A stretch of DNA of 20,127 nucleotides from CAVQGZ01 sp964356295 (lineage in GTDB: Bacteria > Actinomycetota > Actinomycetes > Jiangellales > Jiangellaceae): NCBI GenBank assembly GCA_964356295.1, contig CAYHHE010000053.1, positions 1 through 20,127 of the forward strand, in the 5' to 3' direction. This document shows positions 1 to 7,629 of this stretch, one piece after another. Numbering within the stretch: the first letter of the stretch is position 1; every line of letters begins with the position of its first letter. The position numbers were made by a program, and so were the translations under genes. Under the pieces are notes generated by a model. The model saw only the letters and a list, made by a program, of their open reading frames with translations, searched no databases and had not been told where the DNA came from.

Positions 1-2
1 AG

Positions 3-599
3 GGCATCACCGACCTCATCACCACCCCGGGCCTGATCAACCTCGACTTCGCCGACGTCAAGTCGGTGATGAAGGACGCAGGCTCGGCGCTCATGGGGAT
101 CGGCTCGGCCCGGGGCGAGGACCGCTCGGTCGCCGCCGCCGAGCTGGCGATCTCCTCCCCGCTGCTCGAGGCGTCCATCGACGGTGCCTACGGCGTCCTG
201 CTGTCGGTGTCCGGCGGGTCGGACCTCGGGCTCTTCGAGATCCACGAGGCCGCGAACCTGGTCTCGGAGTCCGCCCACCCGGAGGCCAACATCATCTTCG
301 GCGCGGTCATCGACGACGCGCTCGGCGACGAGGTGCGGGTCACGGTGATCGCCGCCGGGTTCGAAGGCGGCATGCCCAAGAAGAAGGAGACCGGTTCTTC
401 TCGGCGGGGCCACGGCACCCTGGGCGCGCCGAGGACCCCGGCCAACGGCCAGGCTGCGCCGTCCCCCGCACCGGCCCCGAGCCCGGCGCCGCCAGCAGCC
501 GGGGAGCCCGCGGTCGAGGCGCCTCCGGCGCGACCGACCCCCCGGGTGCTCGTCCCGGACACCAACGACGACCTCGACGTCCCGGACTTCCTCAAGTAG
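3..599 (+). CDS. ftsZ: Cell division protein FtsZ, C-terminal part (5' end outside window)
   Basis: FtsZ is the tubulin-like GTPase that polymerises into the Z-ring at the division site. The window opens inside the gene, in the frame starting at base 3. The first visible residues read GITDLITTPGLINLDFADVK, followed by a stretch containing MGIGSARGEDR, both diagnostic of the C-terminal tubulin/FtsZ domain. The GTP-binding N-terminal domain is outside. After the globular part (ending near base 370) comes a Pro/Ala-rich linker of about 60 residues, then the conserved C-terminal peptide LDVPDFLK, which in this family docks SepF and other membrane tethers. The stop is TAG at 597-599. pgeF follows after about 60 bases and sepF lies three genes downstream, the usual actinobacterial arrangement. 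Identification is essentially certain; only the 3' third of the gene is present. Confidence 0.97.
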   Translation, partial: GITDLITTPGLINLDFADVKSVMKDAGSALMGIGSARGEDRSVAAAELAISSPLLEASIDGAYGVLLSVSGGSDLGLFEIHEAANLVSESAHPEANIIFGAVIDDALGDEVRVTVIAAGFEGGMPKKKETGSSRRGHGTLGAPRTPANGQAAPSPAPAPSPAPPAAGEPAVEAPPARPTPRVLVPDTNDDLDVPDFLK

Positions 600-662
600 C
601 AGCGCGAGGCGTACCGCGACCGCGGGTCGGGCCCGGCGGGCAGTCCTGGGAGACTGTCCGCC

Positions 663-1385
663 GTGGCCGTCCGTGTGCTGTTCTCCGACCGTGTCGGAGG
701 GACGAGCTCGCCGCCCTACGACACCTTGAACCTCGCCGGCCACGTGGGAGACGACCCGGACGCCGTCGCGCGCAACAGGGCCGTCCTTGCCGAGTGGTCC
801 GGGGTCGGCGCCGATCGCCTCGTCGTCCTGGCCGGGATGGCCGGGGGACCGGTGGCCCGCATCGACGACTCCTCGCCGCGGGAGGTGTCGCAGGTCGAGG
901 CCATGGTGACCACCGAGGCCGGCCTCGGTCTGGCCGTGACCACGGCGGACTGTGTGCCGGTCCTGCTGGCCGACGACCAGGCCGGGGTGGTGGGAGCGGC
1001 GCATGCGGGGCGCCGCGGCGTCGAGGCGAAGATCGTCACCGACACGATCGCGGTCATGAGGGGGCTCGGCGCCGACCCCGAGCGGATCACCGCCTGGCTC
1101 GGACCGGCGATCTGCGGCCGCTGCTACGAGGTCGACGATGACGTGGCGGCCCAGACGGTGGCCATCACCTCGGCCGCGGCCTCCCGCACCTCATGGGGCA
1201 CCACCGCCCTCGACCTGCCCGCGGCGGTGCGCGACGAGCTCGGGCGGGCCCAGGTCACCCGGGTCCACGCCGACCCACGCTGCACGAGGGAGGACCCCCT
1301 GCTGTTCTCCTACCGTCGGGACGGGCGCACCGGGCGGCAGGCCTCGGTCGTCGTGCGCACCACCGATGCCACCTCCGGGGCGTGA
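663..1385 (+). CDS. pgeF: PgeF/YlmD-family protein (peptidoglycan editing factor, laccase-domain fold)
   Basis: A 240-residue protein of the YfiH/YlmD (DUF152, Cu-oxidase_4) family. Members are cytosolic metalloenzymes; E. coli PgeF (YfiH) removes wrongly incorporated L-Ser from peptidoglycan precursors, and other members act on purine nucleosides. The GTG start at 663 gives the standard N-terminus with FSDRVGGTSSPPYDTLNL. Two of the three conserved metal-site residues are visible: Cys97 in TTADCVPVLL and His114 in AAHAGRRGV. The first one, the His of the usual QVHG motif, aligns with Ala60 in VLAGMAGGPVARID, so it is missing. The late motif DPRCTREDPLLFSYRRDG is normal. The stop TGA overlaps the yggS start (TGATG), suggesting translational coupling. 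No clear Shine-Dalgarno precedes the GTG; a GACTGT at 652-657 could be a -10 of a leaderless message. The family call is firm. Catalytic activity is doubtful because of the lost His. Confidence 0.9.
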   Translation: MAVRVLFSDRVGGTSSPPYDTLNLAGHVGDDPDAVARNRAVLAEWSGVGADRLVVLAGMAGGPVARIDDSSPREVSQVEAMVTTEAGLGLAVTTADCVPVLLADDQAGVVGAAHAGRRGVEAKIVTDTIAVMRGLGADPERITAWLGPAICGRCYEVDDDVAAQTVAITSAAASRTSWGTTALDLPAAVRDELGRAQVTRVHADPRCTREDPLLFSYRRDGRTGRQASVVVRTTDATSGA

Positions 1386-2086
1386 TGGACGACCGACGTG
1401 CCGAGATCGCACGCGGACTGGCGGAGACCCGGACGCGCATCCAGGCCGCGTGCACCCGGGCCGGTCGACCCGCCGACGACGTGACGCTGGTGGTGGTCAC
1501 CAAGACCTTCCCAGCCTCCGACGTCCGCCACCTGCACGCCCTCGGTGTTCGGGACGTGGGCGAGAACCGGCACCCGGAGGCCGGCGACAAGGCCGCTGCG
1601 TGTGCGGACCTGGACCTGCGCTGGCACTTCATCGGGCAGCTGCAGACCAACAAGGCCAAGGCGGTAGCCGGCTACGCGGCGGTGGTGCACTCGGTGGACC
1701 GGCCGCGCCTGGCCCGGGCCCTGGCCGAGGCGGCTGACCCGGCACGCCCGCTGGACGTCCTCGTCCAGGTGTCGCTGGACCCCCCGGAACAGGCGGCCGG
1801 CCGCGGCGGAGTCCCGGTGGACGGTGTCGTGGACCTGGCCCGGGTGGTGGCGCAGGCGCCGGCACTGCGGCTGCGTGGCGTCATGGCGGTCGCTCCACCC
1901 GAGGACGACCCCGATGCCGCCTTCGCCCGGCTGGCCGATGTCGGCGCCGCCGTCGAGGAGCGTTGGCCCGACGCGACCTGGGTGTCGGCGGGCATGAGCG
2001 GTGACCTGGAGGCCGCCATCCGCCACGGCGCGACACACGTGCGTGTCGGCAGCGCAATCCTCGGAACCAGGACACCTCAGCGATAG
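1385..2086 (+). CDS. yggS: YggS/PROSC-family pyridoxal-5'-phosphate homeostasis protein
   Basis: A 233-residue single-domain PLP-binding protein with the alanine-racemase-like TIM-barrel fold. The family carries PLP and keeps vitamin B6 and amino-acid pools in balance; no defined catalytic reaction is established. The Schiff-base lysine is Lys40 in LVVVTKTFP. Other family signatures are GENR, WHFIGQLQTNKAK, VHSVDRPRLA, LRGVMAVAP, VSAGMSGDLEAAIRHGATHVRVGSAILG. The stretch after GENR reads HPEAGDKAA where most members have a V/HQEA-like sequence, a small deviation. The ATG start at 1385 overlaps the pgeF stop by one base, and sepF starts 77 bases downstream, so this is the usual pgeF-yggS-sepF string. 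A longer open frame reaches upstream to 1193, but it lies inside pgeF and the N-terminus at 1385 fits the family length. Confidence 0.95.
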   Translation: MDDRRAEIARGLAETRTRIQAACTRAGRPADDVTLVVVTKTFPASDVRHLHALGVRDVGENRHPEAGDKAAACADLDLRWHFIGQLQTNKAKAVAGYAAVVHSVDRPRLARALAEAADPARPLDVLVQVSLDPPEQAAGRGGVPVDGVVDLARVVAQAPALRLRGVMAVAPPEDDPDAAFARLADVGAAVEERWPDATWVSAGMSGDLEAAIRHGATHVRVGSAILGTRTPQR

Positions 2087-2106
2087 CCTCGCAGGCACAC
2101 ACGGCA

Positions 2107-2121
2107 CCGGCGCAGCGCCGG
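2107..2121 (+). terminator. Small GC hairpin between yggS and sepF
   Basis: Perfect inverted repeat CCGGCG-CAG-CGCCGG (6 bp stem, 3 nt loop) in the 77-base gap between yggS and sepF. No T-run follows, so it could be a weak attenuator or mRNA-stability hairpin rather than a true terminator. Confidence 0.25.
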
Positions 2122-2163
2122 CGGCCCCGGGACAGGTACACGACGCACGCGGAGGACCCGACC

Positions 2164-2682
2164 ATGGCGGGAGCAATGCGCAAGATGGCCGTCTACCTAG
2201 GCCTCGTCGAGGACGGTCACCAGTACGCGGACTACGCCCTGGACGAGGACGGCTACCCCGTCGACGACCACTACGACGACCGCGACGCCGACCGCGACGC
2301 CGACCGCGACGCCGGCTCCCGCCCGAGCCCCCACGCCGGTGACCCCGAGCAGATCGCCAGCGTCAGCCACCTCCCCGAGCGACGCAGCGGCCCCCGTCCC
2401 GACCTGGCCCGCATCACCACGCTCACCCCGCGCACCTACAACGAGGCACGCACGATCGGGGAGAACTTCCGCGACGGCATCCCCGTGATCATGAACCTCG
2501 GTGAGATGGACGACGGGGACGCCAAGCGACTGGTGGACTTCGCCGCCGGCCTGGTCTTCGGCATGCGCGGCACCATCGAGCGGATCTCCGCCAAGGTGTT
2601 CCTGCTGTCCCCGGCCTCGGTCACGGTCTCCGCCGAGGAGAAGAAGCGCCTGGTGGCCGGGGAGTTCTACAACCAGTCCTAG
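2164..2682 (+). CDS. sepF: Cell division protein SepF
   Basis: SepF binds the FtsZ C-terminal peptide and anchors the Z-ring to the membrane; in Actinobacteria, which lack FtsA, it is the main tether. This 172-residue protein starts MAGAMRKMAVYLGLVEDG, the amphipathic membrane-binding helix typical of actinobacterial SepF. A highly acidic, variable linker (residues 18-80) follows, then the SepF core from about residue 84: ITTLTPRTYNEARTIGE, VIMNLGEMDD, KRLVDFAAGLVFGMRGTIER, KVFLLSPASV. The glycine-rich dimer/oligomer segment (GLVFGMRG) is intact. The ATG at 2164 has GGAGG at about 2151; the in-frame ATG at 2176 would cut off the first four residues of the helix. The linker contains a tandem RDAD repeat (bases 2281-2310). 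It lies in the cluster with ftsZ, its binding partner. Confidence 0.96.
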   Translation: MAGAMRKMAVYLGLVEDGHQYADYALDEDGYPVDDHYDDRDADRDADRDAGSRPSPHAGDPEQIASVSHLPERRSGPRPDLARITTLTPRTYNEARTIGENFRDGIPVIMNLGEMDDGDAKRLVDFAAGLVFGMRGTIERISAKVFLLSPASVTVSAEEKKRLVAGEFYNQS

Positions 2683-2764
2683 CCTGCCCGTCCTCGCTGT
2701 CGGCGAGCAGGGCCGGGGCGTCCCGACAGGGAACGACGCCAGACGTCGGCTACGTTAGGACTTC

Positions 2765-3049
2765 GTGACGATTGTCGGAGCCGTGCTGTCCACCGTGCTC
2801 TGGTTGTTCTTCCTCGCCCTGCTCGCCCGGCTGGTCTTCGACTGGGTGTTCGTGCTCTCCCGCGGCTGGGAGCCCAAGGGCCCCATGGTCCTCGTGCTGG
2901 AGACCACCTACACCGTCACCGACCCGCCGCTGCGGGCGCTGCGCCGGGTCATCCCGCCGCTGCGCATCGGCAGCGTCTCCCTCGACCTGGGATTCCTCAT
3001 CCTCATCATCGCCGTGCAGATGGGGATCACCTTCGCCTCTCGCCTGTAG
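2765..3049 (+). CDS. yggT: YggT-family membrane protein
   Basis: A 94-residue integral membrane protein with two hydrophobic segments, at residues 5-25 (GAVLSTVLWLFFLALLARLV) and about 73-92 (SLDLGFLILIIAVQMGITFA). Between them is the family signature VTDPPLRALRRVIPPLRIG. YggT proteins sit beside sepF and divIVA in many Gram-positives and chloroplast-lineage genomes and are linked to cell or organelle division and osmotic adaptation; the molecular role is unknown. The GTG start at 2765 is the only start giving a full first helix. A TACGTT at 2751-2756 lies eight bases upstream of the GTG, so either a weak AGGA Shine-Dalgarno or a leaderless start is possible. Confidence 0.92.
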   Translation: MTIVGAVLSTVLWLFFLALLARLVFDWVFVLSRGWEPKGPMVLVLETTYTVTDPPLRALRRVIPPLRIGSVSLDLGFLILIIAVQMGITFASRL

Positions 3050-3113
3050 CCTTCGCCGCACCGCGGCGTCTTGTACGGTGACGCCCGTCCCCGACGATCT
3101 TCGAGGTGAAACC

Positions 3114-3818
3114 ATGACGCTGACCGCTGACGAGGTGCAGAACAAGGAGTTCCTGACCGTCCGCCTCCGCGAGGGCTACGACATGCAGGAGGTCGATGCC
3201 TTCCTGGACGAGGTCGAGGCCGAGCTGCGCCGCATGGCTGAGGAGAACGAGCGCTTGCGGGCCGAGCTGGACCAGGCTCGCCAGGGCATCCTGGCGGGCC
3301 CGGAGGCCGAGGCGGCTGCGGCCGCCGGGGTCACCGAGACCGGGCTGCAGCGGGCGGTGTCCGAGCCGTCGCAGGCGCCGCAGGCCGCCCTGACCATCCT
3401 GACCCACGCCCAGACGGCTGCGGACAACCTGGTCAGCGAGGCGCAGACGCGCGCCGACGAGCTGGTCGGCGAGGCGACGGATCGGGCGCGTGCCCTCGAC
3501 GAGGAGACCGAGCAGCGCCGGGCCGAGCTGCTCGGGGTGCTCGAGCGCGACGAGATGACCCTGCGAGAGACCATCGACGAGCTGGCGGCGCACGAGCGCG
3601 AGTACCGCAGCCGGCTGCTCGCGTTCCACGAGGCCCAGGCACGCAAGCTGCGCGAGACAGGTGTCCCGTTGTCCGGCAACGGTGGGCAGGGCGCCACACC
3701 GGCCCCCGCTGCTGCGGGCGGTCCCGCCAACGAGGTGCCGCCCGCGGCGCCGGGCGAGCAGCTGGAGTCAGGTGAGGCCGACCAGGGCGAGGCGTCCGAG
3801 CCCCCCGATCAGGCCTAG
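3114..3818 (+). CDS. divIVA: DivIVA/Wag31 polar-growth scaffold
   Basis: A 234-residue coiled-coil protein of the DivIVA family (Wag31/Antigen 84 in mycobacteria), which recognises negatively curved membrane and organises polar peptidoglycan synthesis in Actinobacteria. The N-terminal lipid-binding domain is clear: LTADEVQNKEF, then REGYDMQEVDAFLDEVEAEL. Coiled coil follows at residues 38-60, and a second long one at about 88-180, rich in Ala/Glu/Arg heptads (AQTRADELVGEATDRARALD). The C-terminal 45 residues are a Pro/Gly/Ala/Glu-rich disordered tail. The ATG at 3114 is preceded by GAGGTGAAACC. A longer open frame runs upstream to 2772, but that part lies over yggT in another frame. It is followed by ileS on the other strand, so this is the end of the division transcription unit. 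Confidence 0.95.
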   Translation: MTLTADEVQNKEFLTVRLREGYDMQEVDAFLDEVEAELRRMAEENERLRAELDQARQGILAGPEAEAAAAAGVTETGLQRAVSEPSQAPQAALTILTHAQTAADNLVSEAQTRADELVGEATDRARALDEETEQRRAELLGVLERDEMTLRETIDELAAHEREYRSRLLAFHEAQARKLRETGVPLSGNGGQGATPAPAAAGGPANEVPPAAPGEQLESGEADQGEASEPPDQA

Positions 3819-3831
3819 CGGCGCAGCCGCG

Positions 3832-3861
3832 GCGGTCGCTCGCCTGACCAAGGGCGACCGC
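3832..3861 (+). terminator. Candidate hairpin terminator between convergent divIVA and ileS
   Basis: Inverted repeat GCGGTCGC (3832-3839) and GCGACCGC (3854-3861), an 8-bp perfect stem with a 14-nt loop, 14 bases after the divIVA stop. A second small hairpin, ACCGC-GACCT-GCGGT, lies at about 3898-3912 and is followed by TTTCGT. The 3819-3981 interval between the two convergent genes holds no convincing gene. Neither hairpin has a long T-tract, as is common in GC-rich Actinobacteria. Confidence 0.45.
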
Positions 3862-3981
3862 GTACACCTACCACCACATAGTCGGGTGGATGATCACCGC
3901 GACCTGCGGTTTCGTGGTCCGCGCGGGGGCTCATGACCCCACTTTGTGTGCGCAGCCGGACACCCCGGCCCGGGCCTCGGG

Positions 3982-6900
3982 CTAGCCGACGGTGCCGGAA
4001 GCCCGCAGCCGCAGCGTGACGGGGGGGTCGTCGTTCACCGTCTGCTCACCGCCGGCGACGCGATCGAGGTCGTCGTGCACGGCGACCGCGAGCACCTCCT
4101 CGGCGATCGATGCCGTGTGCTCCCGGATCGCCTCGGCCACCGCACCGTCGGCCGACCACGCCAGCTCGATCCGGTCGGTCACCTCCAGGCCGGCCCGCTT
4201 GCGCGCCTCCTGGACGATGCGCACCACCTCGCGGGCGATGCCCAGGCTGACCAGCGCCGGGGTGAGGGTGAGGTCGAGCGCGACAGTCTCTCCCTCACGA
4301 GCCACCGCCCACCCCTCCTGTGGCGTCTCGGTGACGACGACATCATCGATGTCGAGGCTGACCTCGCCCAGCCCGTCCACCGCGACCGACGCCCGGCCCT
4401 CGGCCAGGTCCGCCGCCAGCGCCGCCGCGTCCGCGGCCGCCACCGCAGCGGCGACCTTGGGCGTGTCCCGGGCGAACCGCTTGCCCAGCGAACGGAAGTT
4501 GGCCTTGACCTGGTACTCCAGCAGACCGGCACCGCCGTCGGCCAGCGCGGTGAGCTCGAGCACGTTGAGCTCGTCGGCGACGTGGCGGCGAAGCTCGTCG
4601 TCGAGGTCGGCCCAGCCCCGGGCCCCGATCAGCGCCCGGGACAGCGGCTGCCGGGTGCGTACCTTCGCCTCCGCCCGCGCCGCGCGGCCCAGCTCGACCA
4701 GCCGACGCACCAGCGCCACCTTCTCGGCGAGCGCGTCGTCGACCAGGGCAGGGTCGGGCATGGGCCACGAGGCCAGGTGGACCGACGCCGGCGCATCCGG
4801 GCGCGCTGGACGCACCAGCGCCTGCCACACCTTCTCGGTGACGAACGGGGTGAGTGGTGCCATCAGCCGGGTGAGCACCTGCAGGCACTCGTGCAGGGTG
4901 GCCAGGGCTGCCGGGTCGCCGTCCCAGAACCGGCGACGCGATCGGCGCACATACCAGTTGGACAGGTCGTCGACGTACCCGCTCAGCAGCTGCCCGGCGC
5001 GCGCGGTGTCGAAGGAGTCCAGCGCCTGGTCCACCTGACCGGCAAGCCGGTGGACCTCCGAGAGCGCCCACCGGTCCAGCACGGGACGCTGCCGCGCCTG
5101 CGGTGCCGGTGTCGCGGTGCTCCAGCCGGCCAGGCCCGCGTACAGGGACAGGAACGCCGCGGTGTTCCAGTAGGTGAGCAGCACCTTGCGGACCACGTCC
5201 TGGATCGCGGCGTGACCGACCCGTCGGGGCAGCCACGGCGACCCGCTGGCCGCCATGAACCAGCGCACCGCGTCCGCCCCGTGCTCGTCCATCAGCGGGA
5301 TGGGCTCGAGCACGTTGCCCAGATGCTTGCTCATCTTGCGGCCGTCCTCGGCCAGGATCAGCCCCAGGCACAGGACGTTCTGGTAGGAGGACCGGTCGAA
5401 GACCAGCGTGCCGACCGCCATCATCGTGTAGAACCAGCCGCGGGTCTGGTCCAGAGCCTCGCAGATGAACTGCGCCGGATAGGTCGCGCGGAACTGCTCG
5501 GTGCTGCCGGGCAGGTGCGGGTAGCCGTACTGCGCGAACGGCATCGCCCCGGAGTCGTACCAGACGTCGATCACCTCCGGCACCCGTCGGAACACCCCAG
5601 CCACGCCGGGCAGGACGAAGGTGATGTCGTCGACGTACGGCCGGTGCGGGTCCAGCGTGGAGAGGTCGCGTCCGGCGAGCTCGCCGAGCTCGGCCAGCGA
5701 GCCCACGCACACCACGTGGGACGGGTCGGCGTCGTTGCGCCAGATCGGCAACGGCGTGCCCCAGTAGCGGTTGCGGGAGAGCGCCCAGTCCACGTTGTTG
5801 CGCAGCCAGTCCCCGTAGCGCCCCCACTTCACCGACTCCGGGAACCAGCTCGTCGCCTCGTTCTCCCGCAGCAGCGCATCCTTCACCGCAGTGGTGCGGA
5901 CGTACCAGGACGGCTGGGCGTAGTACAGCAGCGGCGTGTGGCAGCGCCAGCAGTGCGGGTAGGGGTGCTCGTAGGGCACGTGCCGCCACAGCAGACCCCG
6001 CTGGTCGAGGTCGTGCACCAGGTCGGTGTCGGCGTGCTTGAAGAACTGACCGCCGACCAGCGGCACCTCGGTGCCGAACGTGCCATCCGGACGCACCGGG
6101 TTCACCACCGGCAGCCCGTACTCGCGGCACACCGCCAGGTCGTCGGCGCCGAACGCCGGAGCCTGGTGCACCAGCCCCGTCCCGTCCTGCGTGGTGACGT
6201 ACTCGCCGAGGACGACCAGGTGCGCATCCGGGATCTCCACCAGGGCGAACGGCGCAGCGTAGGTCCAGCGCTCCATCTCCTGCCCGCTGAACCGGGCCAG
6301 CTCCCGGGCATCCTCCCCGACAGCCTCGGCACGGAGGGGCTCGGCGACCACGACGGGTCGGGGCAGGTCGCGGTGCTCGACCAGCACGTAGGTGACCTCG
6401 GGGTGGACGGCGACCGCGGTGTTGGAGACCAGCGTCCACGGGGTGGTCGTCCACACCAGCAGGTCCGCGGTGCCGGCGTACGGCCCGGACGTCAACGGGA
6501 AGAGCACGTAAACCGACGGGTCGACGACGGTCTCGTAGCCCCCGGGCTGACCCAGCTCGTGGTCGGACAGGCTGGTGCCGCAGCGCGGGCAGTAGGGCGC
6601 GACCCGGTGGTCCTCGGTGAGCAGCCCAGCGTCGAAGACCTGCTTGAGCGACCACCACACGCTTTGGACGTAGTCGGCGTCCATGGTGCGGTAGGCCTGC
6701 GAGGTGTCGACCCAGAACCCCATCCGCTCGGTCATGGCCTCGAAGGCGTCGACATGGCGCAGCACCGACTCGCGGCAGCGCTGGTTGAACTCCGCCACCC
6801 CGAACGCCTCGATGTCGGGCTTGCCGGAGAAGCCGAGCTCCTTCTCAACCGCGATCTCCACCGGGAGCCCGTGGCAGTCCCAGCCGGCCTTGCGCGGGAC

Positions 6901-7140
6901 GTGGTAGCCCTTCATCGTCCGGTAGCGCGGGAACACGTCCTTGAACACCCGGGCCTCGACGTGGTGGGTGCCGGGCATCCCGTTGGCCGTCGGCGGGCCC
7001 TCGAAGAAGACCCACGACGGACGCGACTGCGCGCCGGCCAAGGACTGGGCGAAGACGTCGTTGTCACGCCAGAAGGCCAGCACCTCGCGGTCGACGTCGG
7101 GCAGGCTGACCTGCGGAGGAAGGGGGGACTGGCTGCTCAC
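3982..7140 (-). CDS. ileS: Isoleucyl-tRNA synthetase, type 2 (IleRS2) with GXHH signature
   Basis: A 1052-residue class Ia aminoacyl-tRNA synthetase that charges tRNA-Ile. Landmarks, numbered from the GTG at 7140: FFEGPPTANGMPGTHHVEAR at 47-64, where the HIGH-type motif reads GTHH (57-60); VPRKAGWDCHGLPVEIAVEK at 81-100; CP1 editing domain with LVWTTTPWTLVSN at 228-240 and GTGLVHQAPAFGADD at 320-334; WYDSG at 527-531; KMSKH at 602-606 (KMSKS loop); anticodon-binding domain after about 680. PPTANG, HHVEAR and KMSKH are typical of the eukaryote-like type 2 enzymes, which Mycobacterium also has and which resist mupirocin. The open frame extends upstream to 7356, but that part is the T-box leader. 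The GTG at 7140 has GGAG seven bases upstream and gives the normal N-terminus. The gene is opposite to all flanking genes. Expression is predicted to respond to uncharged tRNA-Ile via the leader. Confidence 0.96.
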   Translation of the reverse strand: MSSQSPLPPQVSLPDVDREVLAFWRDNDVFAQSLAGAQSRPSWVFFEGPPTANGMPGTHHVEARVFKDVFPRYRTMKGYHVPRKAGWDCHGLPVEIAVEKELGFSGKPDIEAFGVAEFNQRCRESVLRHVDAFEAMTERMGFWVDTSQAYRTMDADYVQSVWWSLKQVFDAGLLTEDHRVAPYCPRCGTSLSDHELGQPGGYETVVDPSVYVLFPLTSGPYAGTADLLVWTTTPWTLVSNTAVAVHPEVTYVLVEHRDLPRPVVVAEPLRAEAVGEDARELARFSGQEMERWTYAAPFALVEIPDAHLVVLGEYVTTQDGTGLVHQAPAFGADDLAVCREYGLPVVNPVRPDGTFGTEVPLVGGQFFKHADTDLVHDLDQRGLLWRHVPYEHPYPHCWRCHTPLLYYAQPSWYVRTTAVKDALLRENEATSWFPESVKWGRYGDWLRNNVDWALSRNRYWGTPLPIWRNDADPSHVVCVGSLAELGELAGRDLSTLDPHRPYVDDITFVLPGVAGVFRRVPEVIDVWYDSGAMPFAQYGYPHLPGSTEQFRATYPAQFICEALDQTRGWFYTMMAVGTLVFDRSSYQNVLCLGLILAEDGRKMSKHLGNVLEPIPLMDEHGADAVRWFMAASGSPWLPRRVGHAAIQDVVRKVLLTYWNTAAFLSLYAGLAGWSTATPAPQARQRPVLDRWALSEVHRLAGQVDQALDSFDTARAGQLLSGYVDDLSNWYVRRSRRRFWDGDPAALATLHECLQVLTRLMAPLTPFVTEKVWQALVRPARPDAPASVHLASWPMPDPALVDDALAEKVALVRRLVELGRAARAEAKVRTRQPLSRALIGARGWADLDDELRRHVADELNVLELTALADGGAGLLEYQVKANFRSLGKRFARDTPKVAAAVAAADAAALAADLAEGRASVAVDGLGEVSLDIDDVVVTETPQEGWAVAREGETVALDLTLTPALVSLGIAREVVRIVQEARKRAGLEVTDRIELAWSADGAVAEAIREHTASIAEEVLAVAVHDDLDRVAGGEQTVNDDPPVTLRLRASGTVG

Positions 7141-7412
7141 CGGCGGTCTCCGTCGCACGTGTCGTCTCGACGGAGGGACGAGAGCCGGCGTGCGCCGGAC
7201 TCCCGCGGTACCACCCTCCTTGGCCACCGCCCATGGCGGTGACCCGCTCGTTCGCACTGCCGGGTCTACTGAGGTGGGGCCGGCACCGGCCTGTCCCGCC
7301 CGTTCTTCCGGCGGCTCAGGGGTGATCTCTCCGCGCGCGCACCCTCGGGCTCCCACCGTCCCCGAGTCGCTGGCGGCCGCCGGCGCGAATACCTGTCCCC
7401 GTCATCGCCGGG
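7141..7412 (-). promoter_or_regulatory. Translational T-box riboswitch of ileS
   Basis: Leader RNA read on the minus strand from about 7412 to the GTG at 7140. Stem I is closed by CCGGCG (7411-7406) with CGCCGG (7313-7308), flanking kink-turn-like GATGA and TGAG elements, then GGGG with CCCC. The specifier codon is ATC (7326-7324) in AGAGATCACC, matching isoleucine. The T-box sequence GGGTGGTACCGCGGGA runs 7216-7201; its TGGT can pair with the ACCA end of uncharged tRNA-Ile. Sequestrator: CTCCGTCG (7175-7168) pairs perfectly with CGACGGAG (7155-7148), which contains the ileS Shine-Dalgarno GGAG (7151-7148). Antisequestrator: GGAGGG (7219-7214) can pair with CCCTCC (7177-7172), which overlaps the sequestrator 5' arm, so the two folds exclude each other. 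No T-run terminator is seen, so control is inferred to be of translation initiation, as known for actinobacterial ileS T-boxes. Confidence 0.93.
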
Positions 7413-7416
7413 CCCG

Positions 7417-7422
7417 AGTCTA
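7417..7422 (-). promoter_or_regulatory. Candidate -10 element for the ileS leader
   Basis: TAGACT on the minus strand (7422 down to 7417) would place transcription start near 7410, exactly where T-box stem I begins (7411). I see no good -35 at the expected spacing. Confidence 0.45.
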
Positions 7423-7490
7423 GCCGCGACTGCCCCCGACAGCCGCGCCGACGACCTCATCGGCATCGGCGACCGGCCGCCCGACGACGC

Positions 7491-7554
7491 GCCCGACCAC
7501 ACGCCCGACCACACGCCCGGCGATGTTGTCCGGCGATGTTGTCCGGCGATGCGT
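7491..7554 (+). repeat. Short tandem microrepeats upstream of ileS
   Basis: Two abutting copies of GCCCGACCACAC (7491-7502 and 7503-7514) are followed by CCGGCGATGTTGT at 7517-7529 and 7530-7542 and a diverged third copy from 7543. They lie in non-coding DNA upstream of the ileS promoter. No function is evident; slippage duplication is the simplest reading. The wider stretch 7430-7630 holds no gene I can support. Confidence 0.75.
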
Positions 7555-7629
7555 CCGGCCGAAGGCACGTCGGGTGGTCTTCGCGCTTGGTCAGGGCGGC
7601 GTAGGTGCGCCCGGCCCGATGTTCCAGGC

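Noticed and set aside
3815..3934. Minus-strand 39-codon ORF with a leaderless-looking ATG between ileS and divIVA
   Set aside because: Only about 58 percent of its codons end in G or C, far below the genes here, and it overlaps the divIVA stop and the terminator hairpin.
3925..3945. TGGGGTCATG shared with the right edge (20114-20124)
   Set aside because: A 10-base match in a 20-kb window on two strands is expected by chance, and the flanks do not align.
3946..7242. Long plus-strand open frame of about 1100 codons
   Set aside because: It is the antisense shadow of ileS; the translation is low-complexity His/Gly/Arg/Val-rich, while the minus strand encodes a recognisable synthetase.
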